Shown here: positions 30,414 through 41,562 of the stretch, piece after piece
Layout: every line of letters starts with the position of its first letter
How positions within the stretch are numbered: the stretch's first letter is position 1
From: Glandiceps talaboti
Taxonomy: Eukaryota > Hemichordata > Enteropneusta > Spengelidae
DNA length: 64,000 nt
Direction of reading: 5' to 3'
Assembly: GCF_964340395.1 (NCBI RefSeq)
Contig: NC_135565.1
Location: forward strand, 569,001 to 633,000
Program-made: the position numbers and the translations under genes
Notes under the pieces: generated by a model
What the model was told of the DNA's origin: nothing
What the model saw: only the letters and a program-made list of their open reading frames with translations
The model's database searches: none

Positions 30414-30779
30414 ATGCGAGTTAAATGTGATTCTTGTAATCGTTCAGCACCTGAGTATATATGTGAAATATGTAATAGACATTTTAAACATCAACATAAT
30501 TTAAATAAACACGAAAACACAAGAAAATGTTCTGAGAAAAATAAAATCCAATATATTGGTGCATGTCCAACATGCGAACGTGTTTTCCCTGGGTTTACTT
30601 GTGATAAATGTAAATTTGCTTACAAATATGAATGTCATTTAAATAAACATTATAACAGAAGTACACCTTGCGTTAAACAACCTAAGAGATATATTTGCGA
30701 ATGTAGCTTAGAATTAGGTAGCTATTTTGCGTTGTATAGACATAGAAAAAAAACTTGTAATTTACAATTAAATAAATAA
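30414..30779 (+). CDS. Cys/His zinc-finger protein (121 aa)
   Basis: Intact frame. It opens with CDSCNRSAPEYICEICNRHF then HQHNLNKHENTRKC, that is CxxC pairs followed by a C2H2-like finger. It repeats the pattern with CPTCERVFPGFTCDKCKFAY and CHLNKHYNRSTPC. It ends with a half-finger (YICECSLELGSYFALYRHRK then KTC). Two internally repeated modules plus a remnant suggest a zinc-binding, probably DNA-binding regulator. It starts 43 bp before the polymerase gene ATG, in the same orientation. Not assignable to a named family. Confidence 0.7.
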   Translation: MRVKCDSCNRSAPEYICEICNRHFKHQHNLNKHENTRKCSEKNKIQYIGACPTCERVFPGFTCDKCKFAYKYECHLNKHYNRSTPCVKQPKRYICECSLELGSYFALYRHRKKTCNLQLNK

Positions 30780-30821
30780 ATACTTTAATAGATATAAATC
30801 TTTTTTTTTACATTATATAAC

Positions 30822-33800
30822 ATGGCAAAGATTTTGAATCCACGCACTAAGGGAATGATAACAGTTGGTAGACGTGTATACAATAAACTTATACGGAATG
30901 GCGATTTACAACCTTTGCCTAAGAATATCTTAGATTGGTCGGTACCTGATAATCTTCCTCGACCATTAACGGAACAATATATCATTAATCCTATTACGAA
31001 ACGTATGGTTAAAATAGGTAATGATACGTATCAAACTTTTATTAATAAAGGCTATCGTCATGTTGGTGGTGTTCTAATACCACCTCGATATCATGAACTT
31101 GAGAGAGCTTTTAATGGATACGTGAAGTCGTATGAAATTGTTATTACTGAAGAGGAACTTCATTCACAGTTAAATGAAAATAAATATTTAATAAAACAAA
31201 TCTTAGAACAAAATTTAGAAGATCAAGGTGGAATAAAAGCTATATTAACCTTAAAAATAAAATTTGTTAAATACGATCAAAATATGGAGATAGAAATAAC
31301 AAATGATGATTATTTTAATAGTAGCCCATTGCAAATTATAAATACTGATCAAATAGATGAACAAATTAATTCAAGTTACGAAAGAATAACTGAACGCATC
31401 GCAAAATGGTTACGTGAAAGTTCTGGTTGGCAAATAAAAACACTTCTTAATTTTTATGTAAATATTGTAAGATACGAGCCTTTACAAGGTAACTCATATA
31501 TCAAATTACCAAGAGAACTACAACATCCAATGAAAGGTCTCATTAACATACAAAATAATGACGAAGAATGTTTTAGATGGTGTCATTTAGCGTATAAGTT
31601 TCCAGTTGAAATAGATAAAAATAGGCCATCTAGATACAACCAACATATCAATGATTTAGATTATAAAGGAATAACATTCCCAGTAACAATAAAACCAATT
31701 CCTAAAATTGAAAACCAAAATAATATATCTATTTCTGTATTTGGTTATAACAATAAACAAGCATATCCAATTTACGTTAGTAAACAAACTAGTGAAGACC
31801 ATCTTGATTTACTACTAATAACTCATGGTGATAATCAAAAACATTATGTTTGGATTAAAGACTTTAATCGATTCATGTACGGTATAACAAATCATAATGG
31901 AATAAAGCATTTCTGTAGATATTGTTTACAGCACTTTACAACTACAGAGATTTTAAATCAACACATTCCTATTTGTTTTGAAATAAATAAAACACAAGCT
32001 ATACGATTGCCAACCGAGGAATATAAATGGCTATCATTTAAAAATTACCCGAGACAATTAAATGCACCATTTGTTATTTACGCAGATTTCGAATCTATAA
32101 CTGAAAAAGTAAATACTATTAATACTGTATTCATGCAACATAACCAAAAACATGAAGTATGCAGTTTTGGTTATAAATTAGTCTGTTGTTACGATGACAC
32201 ATTTAGTAAAAAAAGTGTTATTTATAGAGGATCAGATGCATCTAAGAAATTTATGGAAATGATGTTATCGGAAGTTGATTATTGTAATAATATTAAACAA
32301 CAACATTTTAACAAACCTTTGTATATGAGTAAAAATGATGAAACTTGTTTCCAAAAAGCTACGCAATGTCATATTTGTGAAACATTATACAAAGAAGGTG
32401 ATATACGAGTTCGTGACCATTGTCATATTACCGGTAAATATCGTGGTTCAGCGCATGAAACCTGTAATATTAATTTTCAAGTAACGAAGAAAATACCCGT
32501 TATATTTCACAACTTAAAAGGATATGACAGCCATTTCATTGTACAAACCCTTGAAAATTTTGATGAAAAGATTAATATTATCCCTCATTCTATGGAAAAG
32601 TTCATGGCTATAATGGTTGGGTACTCATTTAGTCTTCATAGATAGTTTAAATTTCTTGAATGCTTCTGTAGAAAAACTCGTCAATAACACGAGTGATTTC
32701 AAATACACAGAACAGGAATTTACTAATAGTTGAAAGTTATTAACGAGAAAGGGTGTATATCCTTATGATTATATGGATTCCACCAGAAAATTAAAGGATG
32801 TTAATCTTCCACTAAAGGAAACATTCTATTCTATTCTAAATGAGACTGGTATTACCGATGAAGATTATAAGCATGCGCAAGATATTTTGAAGCATTTTAA
32901 TATGCAAACCATGGGTGATTATCATGACTTATATCTCAAAACTGATGTATTATTATTAACTGATGTATTTGAAAATTTCCGAAAGACATGAAATCTATAT
33001 TATAATCTCGATCCCTGTCATTACTTCAGTGCTCCAGGATTATCTTGGGATGCCTGCTTAAAAATGACTAAAATTAATCTCGAACTAATAACGGATATAG
33101 ATATGCATCTCTTTATAGAAAAAGGTCTTCGTGGTGGTATCTCTTATATATCCGCTGGCCATGCAAAGGCAAACAATCCATACATGAAAGATTATGATCC
33201 TACTCAGGAATCAAAATATATCATGTATTTAGATGCAAATAATCTATATGGTTGGGCAATGGTTCAATCTTTACCAACAGATGGATTTAAATGGGTTGAT
33301 GTAAATGACGTTGGCAAGCTTGACTGTAAAAACTTAAGTAATTATACCTATGAAAGTGATCGTGGATTAATCCTTGAAGTTGATCTTGAATATCCTAACG
33401 AGTTGCATGATCTCCACAATGATTATCCTTCAGCACCTGAGAGATTATGTATTACTGAAGACATGTTATCACCACATAATAAAAAGATACGTGACTTATT
33501 TAATATCAAATGCTGAAATATAGAGAAATTAACTACAACTTTGAAATTAAAAAGGAATTACGTACTTCATTTCAAAAACTTAAAACAATATTTATCACTC
33601 GGTTTAAAAGTCACTAAAATCCACAGAGCTATTAAGTTTAACCAATCAAAGTGGATGTCACAATACATTTTATTTAACACGGAAAAAAGAAAAAAAGCTA
33701 AAAATGCCTTCGAAAAAGATTTCTTCAAACTAATGAACAACTCTGTATTTGGACGAACCATGATGAATGTACGTAAACATCGTAATATAAAATTATGTAC

Positions 33801-34496
33801 AACAGAAAAACAAATTATAAAATTAGTAGCTAAACCAATGTTTGTTACGCAAAAAATTATAACTAAAGGATTGGTTGCTGTTGAAAATAAAAAGGAAAGA
33901 TTAACTTTAAATCAGCCTTTATATGTTGGGATGAGTATTCTTGATTTGTCCAAAACTTTAATGTATGACATTACAACTATATCAAAGAAAAATATGGTTC
34001 ATTAGCAAAGTTGTTATTCACAGATACCGACTCATTAATGTATGAAATTAAAGCTGTTGATCCATATAAAGATTTCTATCAAGACAAAGACCTGTTCGAT
34101 AATAGTGATTACTCATCTGAAAGTCCATACTATTTTGATTATAATAAAAAGATAATCGGTAAAATGAAAGATGAATGTGCTGGTTTACCAATCACTGAAT
34201 TTATTGGACTTCGAAGTAAAATGTATTCTTATATCACAGAAACTTCATCAACTCGAAAAGCAAAAGGAATGAAAAAGATAGTTGTTAAAAAGAATATTAC
34301 TCACGAAGAATATAAGACCGTCCTTTTTGAAAATTTACAAATAAAACATTCCATGAATACTATTCGATCAATAAATCATCAGATCGGTAGTTATACAATC
34401 AATAAGACTTCTCTAAGTTGCTTCAATGATAAACGTTATGTTATCGATCATCGTAACACGTTAGCATATGGTTACGTTGATTTAGGTAAACGTTAG
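30822..34496 (+). pseudogene. Family B DNA polymerase (Polinton-type), broken by five lesions
   Basis: Replicative polymerase of the element, of the protein-primed-like PolB group found in Polintons. Domains in order: an N-terminal region of about 350 residues of unknown role; a Cys/His cluster (HFCRYCLQHFTTTEILNQHI, then PIC); Exo I (FVIYADFESI); a CxxC/H cluster (CHICETLYKEG, DHCHITG); Exo II (HNLKGYDSHF); Pol A (YLDANNLYGWAM, near 33230); Pol B (KLMNNSVFGRTM, near 33730); and Pol C (LLFTDTDSLMYEI, near 34020). The gene is interrupted by a frameshift near 32635, TGA at 32731-32733, TGA at 32989-32991, TGA at 33514-33516 and a frameshift near 33980. The first 607 codons are intact. All catalytic motifs are still recognisable, so decay is recent relative to divergence. 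No joined sequence is given. Confidence 0.9.
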
Positions 34497-34985
34497 TCAT
34501 AGTATACTATATATAGTTTGATAGGTAGTGTTACTATGTTTATGTTATCAATATGTTTAAAAAAATTATTAAAAAAAAGAAACCCAGTGGTGTCAATCAA
34601 ATCTCAATTTACTCTCGTACAATTAGTACGGGTTTAATTACTTTTAGTTAATTGCCAATTTCAATTATTTATTGAGATCAACATTTTTAGCACTAGGTGC
34701 TATGGTTTCTCGCTACGCCTGTCTTAGGTCGGTACCCACACGAGTACACTTACCCGTCGTCGGCTGACAGTTTCTGAAACCATAGCGGCGCCTCGGGCAT
34801 GCGCCAATTTATATAGAAGTTGACTTTCTATATATGTGACAAAGTTGACAGTAAAAATCTATCTACGGTTTGGGTGTAGTCTGGGTGTAGTTTGGGTGTT
34901 TTAATACTTTTATTAACAGTTAATGAAAGCTTTAACTCTTTGTTTGAATAATTATAACGGAAACGTGACAGACATGGAGACTAGT
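34497..34985. other. Right flank of the viral element; inverted repeat, no gene
   Basis: AT-rich to about 34690, then a GC-richer patch where CTATGGTTTC (34699-34708) is matched by GAAACCATAG (34777-34786), a stem with a loop of about 70 nt. No match to the left flank that would qualify as a Polinton terminal inverted repeat was found. Confidence 0.5.
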
Positions 34986-35519
34986 GTGTGTGTGTTTTTT
35001 TTTTAAGTTTTAGATATGACAGATACACAACAGATAAGGAAAAAGCCAAGATGGAGAAAAGCAATAACAGAATCCTACATCTCAAAATATTCTACAAAAA
35101 AACCCCACTTTCTAAATGTAAGTCCCTCCTGTCTTTTGAAATAGCAAATTTTTCCTCAATCTTGTATGTATATTTCAGAGATGTCTTGAAAGCTTCAATT
35201 CGTGGGATTGTATTAATGTATTTGCGTTTGAAAATAAAATAGCGTACCGTGAGAAATATAAAGTTATGGAGTAAAGTAACATTTTCAAAAATGCCTAGTG
35301 TACAAACAAGTGCATTCAGAGGCAAATGAGTATGTGTTATTGAAAAATACCAGTCTTTAACAGAGTCCCAAAACTGGCTAATAAAAGTACAATCCCGAAA
35401 AAGATGAAAGTAATCCGACTACAACCTCATCACAAAAAGAACATAATGGTGATTCTACAACCCCCCAAGTACACAATAATTTGTAGGTAAGATCTTCATA
35501 ATTAATTTGTACTGAAAAA
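34986..35519. other. Non-coding stretch; no gene seen
   Basis: Short open frames only. Part of the - strand (35290-35515) has weak resemblance to 3' regions of LINEs but no identifiable motif. Confidence 0.3.
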
Positions 35520-35800
<281 letters not shown>

Positions 35801-36100
35801 GAAATGTGTATTTGACGTTTCAAAATGTGATTTGTTGTATTACAAAATGCTTTGATTTCAGCCTGGAAATGAAAAATTCTTGTTTTATTGATGCAATGAA
35901 ATCATTAAATCTTTTATGGGCTACTTCAAATGTCAGTGTCAATGGCGTAAAGATTAACATCTGTTTAAGGTTGCTTGGCAACCTACGCCTGTTTTTAGCA
36001 CAGCTGAATTTAATCTTAGACACACAAACAGTTTGTACAAAGAATAAGAAGTCACACATTTTATGGTCATATCAAGACCTCCATAATCATACTGTGTTTG
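35801..36100. other. Unclassified sequence between two repeat copies
   Basis: Contains an open frame (35767-36150) without recognisable domains, flanked by repeat family members on both sides. It is probably unique or repeat-derived non-coding sequence. Confidence 0.35.
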
Positions 36101-38150
36101 GCAGGTTAAATTTCCTGTTCCTAGTTGGGAAATTGTTCAAATCAAAATGATCTTACTACCGGTGTGTGATTTGGGTAGAAAAATGTAATTTTTGGTCAAA
36201 AAACTTACTCAAAAACTATTGGGCAGATCGGTCTGAAATTTGGTGGGAACATTCTTAGGGGTGTCTAAGCCTTCAAAATATGCTTGCAACTGTGCCCAGC
36301 AACAAGACCACACCCATAGCAACAGCCAAACGGTGAGGTATTTCACAAAGATAACCTCTGGGATTAAAAGACAATTGAATAAGCATTCAAAAAATGTATG
36401 TAAATTTGCCTAGCAACAAGACCATGCCCATAGCAATAGCCAAGTCATCTCATATATTACAAAGATAACAGGAATTGATAGACAAATGAATAAGCATTCA
36501 AAAAATGTATGCAGATGTGCTTAGCAACAAGACCACGCCCATAGCAACAGCCAAATGATCAGATATATTGCAAAGATAACAACAGGGATTAATAGATAAT
36601 TGAATGAACATTCCAAAAATGTATATATGTGGGTCCATTACCTTGGGTAATCAAATCAAAATGATCGCATCACAGGTGTGTGATTTAGGTAAAAAAATGT
36701 GATTTTTTGGTCAAAAAACAAACTCAGAAACTACTGGGCATATTAGTGTGAAATTTGGTTGGAACATTCTTTAGGGGGTGTAAAGTAAGATTTTTTCATG
36801 ACATAATGATTCCATCAGTGATATGCAAATTAGGGCTAAAAATGTGTCTTTTTGGTTAAAAATCTGTAATTCCAAAACTACTGAGCAGATTGGGCTGAAA
36901 TTTAATGGGAATGCATCTAGGGATGTATGGACGAAGAAATATTAAGCATACAATGATTCCAGGGAGTGATATGCAAATCAGATTTAAGAATGTTCATTTT
37001 TGGTCAATGAGTCTGAAACTTGGTGAGATGTTTGTGAAAGTGTTATTCTGCAGATTTTCTTCAAATCATTTTGACAAAATTGGCCTTAGCAACCATGACC
37101 ATGTCCTTAGCAACAACCAAATGGCAGTATATTTTGTCAAATAACATCATCTGGTAGGCAAGTGAGTAAACATTCCAAAAATGTATGCAAATACCCTAGC
37201 AACCATGACCACGCCCATAGCAACAGCCAAACTGGCGTGTATTTCACAAAGATAACAACAGGGTTTAATAGACAATTGAATAAACATTCCAAAAATATAT
37301 GTAAATTTGCCTAGCAACAAGACCACGCCCATAGCAACAGCCAAATGATCACATATATTGCGAAGATAACGGGGATTAATAGACAATTGAATAAACAATC
37401 AAAACAAGTATGTAAATATGCCTAGCAACAAGATCCCGTCCATAGCAACAGTCAAATGATCACGTATATTGCAAAGATAATATCAGGAATTCATACATAA
37501 GTGAACAAAACATTCACAAATGTATGCAAATATATCCAACAACATGACCACGCCCATAGCAACAGCCAAACGGTTGTGTATTTCATAAATATAACAACAG
37601 GATTAATAGACAATTGAACAAACATTCAAATGTATGCAGATGTGCTTAGCAACAAGACCACGCCCACAGCAACAGCCAAATGATCACATTTATTGCGAAG
37701 ATAACAACAGGGATTAATAGACAATTGAATAACCATTCAAAAAATGTCTGTAAATTTGCCTAACAACAAGACCACACCCATAGCAACAGTTACATAATTA
37801 CGTATATTGCAAAGATAACATGAATTGAAAGACACATGAATAAACATTCAATAAATGTATAATGCAGTTGTGCCTAGCAACAAGACCACGCCCATAGCAA
37901 CAGCCAAATGATCACGTATATTGCAAAGACAATATCAGGAATTCATACATAAGTGAACAAAACATTCAAAAATGTATTCAAATATATCTAACAACATGAC
38001 CACGCCCATAGCAATAGACAAATGATCATGTATATTGCAAAGATAGTCATTCAGCAAATGAACACCTATTGGTAGCATGGACTAGCATATGGATAAACAT
38101 TTTTTAAAAACTGCACAGTTGTGCTAAACTGCCATTGGCGGTATTTTTTA
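36100..38150 (+). repeat. Array of about 115-bp units inside the hairpin-ended repeat family
   Basis: At least ten units with the core CTAGCAACAAGACCACGCCC, ATAGCAACAGCCAAATGATC, ATATTGCAAAGATAAC and CAATTGAATAAACATTC, spaced by about 115 bp (for example at 36295, 36412, 36528, 37313, 37540, 37643, 37758, 37876 and 37992). It is interrupted by a second copy of the family core at 36630-37140. It ends with GCACAGTTGTGCTAAACTGC, the inverted counterpart of the family left end, near 38113, then GGCGGTATTTTTT. Confidence 0.8.
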
Positions 38151-39009
38151 ATATTTGAATGCCTTACTCATTATTGTAATCTTAAAAAGTGCACTAGTAT
38201 ATGACTGTTGATGAGGTCTTTGTTGCTGGGCATCTATGTATCAATATTGTTTAATATTTTAATATTTGTCGACATCCCTATGTTCTGACTTTTATGAAAT
38301 ATCTTTAACCACTTTGCCTACCCAACAATATTGTTATCTTTGCAGAATATCCTGGCATGTGTCCGTTGCTAAAGGGGCGTGGTCATTGTTGCTAGGGTCA
38401 GTGCAGATTGACACCTTTAGAAACATCCACACCAATAATTCTGCCCCATACACCTACTAGTTTTGGATATACTCTTTTTTGACAAAACTGTACCATGTTT
38501 GTCCTAATTTGCATTTTAACTAATAGGAAATTCATATATTCAATATTTCTTTTGTACATCCCTCGAAACATCCCCATGGATAGATGTATTTTTTGACCGC
38601 AAACTCACATTTCTAAGTCCAATTTTCATGTCAATGTTAGAATCACCATAGAAACATATTTTGTGATCACAATTTCAACCTGTTTCTGAATTGTTTATGG
38701 ATAATACTGGCCACTGATTAACACACTCAATGTCAATTTACAGTGAATAAAATATATTGTGGTTGTCTGATCAAAAACTTAATACGCCAGTTACAACTAC
38801 ATGTCATACATCTTTACAAGAATCAAACTTACCACTACACTGTCTACAGATAATATTGACCACTAATTATAAATGATCAATTTTAGCAATTATATAACTT
38901 TGACAATTTGATGAACATGATCCAGTTATACCTAGTGCAGGTTTAAGTTTTGCAACACTCAGAATAATGTCAGCTAAAGGTGAAGGAATTTCACAGTCTA
39001 TTTGTAATT
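38151..39009. other. Non-coding stretch; no gene seen
   Basis: AT-rich. 38330-38410 carries a diverged piece of the reverse-oriented TAGCAAC family (GTTGCTAAAGGGGCGTGGTC). Nothing else recognised. Confidence 0.4.
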
Positions 39010-39217
39010 TGAACTGTCATTTAACTTGTAATAGTTCTAAAATGAGTCTATCATCATGCATTACATCATTCCTTAGACTTTTACGAAGAGTTTGATTTAT
39101 GGTGACCCTTATTTTTTCAGATTGTAGTTGATCACAAACTTAGAAAATTGCCTGGTTTCTATTGTGGCCTGTGACATGCAAGGAACAACGATGTGAAAAT
39201 TTACTAATTTACTGGCA

Positions 39218-39231
39218 GTTGTTATGGTTAC
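39218..39231. promoter_or_regulatory. Degenerate X-box-like palindrome, repeat copy 1
   Basis: GTTGTTATGGTTAC in the oldest copy of the 390-bp repeat, at the position where later copies carry a near-perfect RFX-type X-box. Confidence 0.35.
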
Positions 39232-39545
39232 ATGTTTTGAGGGTACTAATATACATGTGTGTAGAAAACATCTTATCAATAATAAAACATAGACACACTC
39301 GATCTAAACAACAACACATATTATTCTGTACCAATCAATATTCATCTCAGTCTTTCTTCATCATGTTGCAAAATGTGTTATAACGTTATTTGTGTTAGTC
39401 TCCAGGTATATCATCATATATTTCCATTATTCAAACAAAGAGTTTAATTTATAGAACCCTTCCTACTTGGTTTCAGGTCCTACTTGTTAGGTTTCCATTG
39501 TTGGATTACAGGAAGACAAAATGGGATTTTGCTCAAAACATGGCC

Positions 39546-39559
39546 GTTGCTATGGTAAC
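39546..39559. promoter_or_regulatory. RFX X-box-like palindrome, repeat copy 2
   Basis: GTTGCTATGGTAAC matches the RFX consensus GTNRCC-N(0-3)-RGYAAC with one deviation. Function is not shown by the sequence. Confidence 0.5.
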
Positions 39560-39937
39560 ATGCATATTCTGTGTGAATAATCGTTCATGTGTGCCGGTTG
39601 ATACGTATCACATACAGACACATATTCAACCTAAACACATTAAATCATTAACATGATATGCGTACCCATCACATAGTACCTGTATGGTATCTCAATAAAT
39701 GTTAGTCATAGTCTTGAAGCAACATCTTACAAAAAGGGTTGTACCTTTCTTTGGATCAGTCTCCAGGTCTGTCATCATATATTTCCTTTTTTATTAGACT
39801 CTAACAAAGAATTTAATATATGGAAACCTTACATTATTTTCAGTTTAAATCTGTCGTGAACACCATTATGTGACTCTCCAGGTTTCCATTGCTGAACTAC
39901 AGGAAGATGAAATGTGATTTTGGCTCAAAACATGATC

Positions 39938-39951
39938 GTTGCCATGGTAAC
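39938..39951. promoter_or_regulatory. RFX X-box palindrome, repeat copy 3
   Basis: GTTGCCATGGTAAC, a full match to the RFX X-box consensus, 392 bp after the previous one. Confidence 0.55.
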
Positions 39952-40328
39952 ATGCATATTTTCTCGGAACAATGGTTCTTGTATGCTGGCTGATACCTGT
40001 CACATACAAAATACATGAATGTTTAAGACATTAAATCACTAACATGATATACAAATCAAAAGCATAGTACCTGTATGTCATCTGAACAAATGTTGGTTTT
40101 AGTCTTTCTACACCATGTTACAATAAGTGTTGTAACTTTCTTTATATTGGTCTCCAGGTCTGTTATCATATATTTCCTTATTTGTTAGACTCTAACAAAC
40201 GAATTTGATATATAGAAACCTTATTTATTGTCAGGATAAAGGTGTCCTACAAGACATTGAGGTACTCTCCAGGTTTCCATTGCTGAACAACAGGGAGACA
40301 AATTGTGATATTGGATCAAATCATGGCT

Positions 40329-40342
40329 GTTACCATGGTGAC
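40329..40342. promoter_or_regulatory. RFX X-box-like palindrome, repeat copy 4
   Basis: GTTACCATGGTGAC, 391 bp after the previous site. It keeps the left half site, with one change in the right half. Confidence 0.45.
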
Positions 40343-40620
40343 ACACGCATTTTTTGGGAACAATGGTTCCTGTGTGCCGGCTAATACCTATCACACACAA
40401 AAACATATACATGTTCAAACTAAACACATTGAAACTGTAATATGATCCACAAACCCAACACATATAGTATCTTTATTTTATCCCAACAAATGTTGGTCTT
40501 ACATTGTAGTCTTTCTACACCATGTTACATATTGGGCTCTAACGTAATTTGTAATAAATTTTGGCTCTGTTATCATGAATATCTTTATTCCTGAGACTCT
40601 AACGAAGAGTTTGATATATA

Positions 40621-41562
40621 TATAACTTTACACTGAGGTTCTATATATAAATAATATCATAACCCATACAGTTCTGACCAAAATATTTCGAAGAGACTGA
40701 GCTCCTCTTCATCGGTGGGTCTCCAGTTCTGTCAAACAAATCAAGTTCTGTTACACTTTAAATACTGAAGACAGTGGTGATTGTCATGCAAATTAGTGTT
40801 CTTGTCCTGGAATGGTATGAATATTACAGCTGGCTGTGGAGAACTGGTGACTACTGGTTGCTATGTTACTGTTTTCTATGTTACTGTTTTCTATTGATGC
40901 CATTGATGAGTGTATACACTCATAACATTGCAACTTTTAAGAAACAGTTTTGTTAGAAATGACTTCTCAATATTGCAGGCTATTAGTTGCATTGTGTCAT
41001 CATGTCATATAAAAACTTGCATGTGTAGCTGTACACGTAACACATAAGAAATGAAATACCTTGAAATTTATTGGATGGACTGACTCTAAAATCTTTGCCA
41101 CTATTGACCTGACACTTTCAAATAATTTAATGAATTTCTATCTCTAAATGGTAACTGACCTCCACTGTGCATGTTTTCCCCAAATTTTCTCACTTTCTAC
41201 TTGATCTTTTTTTGATTATTATTTGTGTCAATATGACTTGAAATGATTTAAACTTTTGAAACCCTAAAATTAGTGACAATCATACTTCTCATAGGGTTCC
41301 TGTCTAAAGAGCTTTATACATGTGAAGCAATGGATGGATTTGGGACAACAATTTATCAGATACAGTTAAAATTACTGTAAATGTAACAAGTAAAATTAAC
41401 TATGCAGTGTGCTGTATTGTGCTTTGAGAATCTAGTGTCTTTTGCAAGCACAAGAAGAATGTTTCTTGTCAACAGATGTCGGGGGGGGGTCAGTGTGTTT
41501 TGTATTTGTCGGGAGGGGGGGGGTGGATTGTTTTGTGGATGAATCACAGGGGGGTCACTATT
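40621..41562. other. Non-coding stretch; no gene seen
   Basis: Contains a G-rich run at 41479-41526 (GGGGGGGG-type tracts). Otherwise AT-rich without recognisable features. Confidence 0.4.

Larger units (their letters stand above)
15040..34500. mobile_element. Endogenous Polinton/Maverick-like (adintovirus-like) element, decayed
   Basis: Polintons/Mavericks are self-synthesising DNA transposons that double as integrated dsDNA viruses. Hallmarks seen here: a retrovirus-type integrase with chromodomain (26139-27274), a family B DNA polymerase with exonuclease and DTDS motifs (30822-34496), an A32/FtsK-like packaging ATPase (21080-21652) and a neighbouring capsid candidate (21758-22900). There are also about twelve small proteins. 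The genes are compactly packed, very AT-rich and intron-free, unlike the flanks. Most are on the - strand from 29595 to 18560; three are on + from 29640 to 34496, plus one at 15275. Coordinates are gene-based: no terminal inverted repeat or target duplication could be recognised. The block 16122-18589 is inserted host repeat. An adenain-type protease was not found. Confidence 0.85.
39010..40620. repeat. Long-unit tandem repeat (about 390 bp, four diverged copies)
   Basis: Successive copies share, in order: AGTCTTTCTACACCATGTTA, GGTCTCCAGGTCTGTTATCA, TATATTTCC, AGACTCTAACAAA, GAGGTACTCCAGG-like sequence, TTTCCATTGCTGAACAACAG, GAAGA/GAGACAAA, ATGG(C/T)CGTT(G/A)CCATGG, GGAACAATGGTTCCTGTGTG, CCGGCTGATACC, and ACACATTAAATC. 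The first copy (39010-39345) is the most diverged. The fourth is a partial repeat ending near 40620. Confidence 0.75.

Noticed and set aside
32731-33516. Alternative genetic code with TGA read as an amino acid
   Set aside because: The element also has TAA stops and frameshifts, and TGG is used freely for Trp. Decay is the simpler explanation, though not excluded.
15040-34500. A free viral genome or contaminant contig
   Set aside because: The region is flanked on both sides by repeat families found across the window and is interrupted by one of them, so it is integrated.
34690-34790. tRNA gene or tRNA-derived SINE in the GC-rich inverted repeat
   Set aside because: No cloverleaf or A/B-box arrangement could be made; only one stem is visible.
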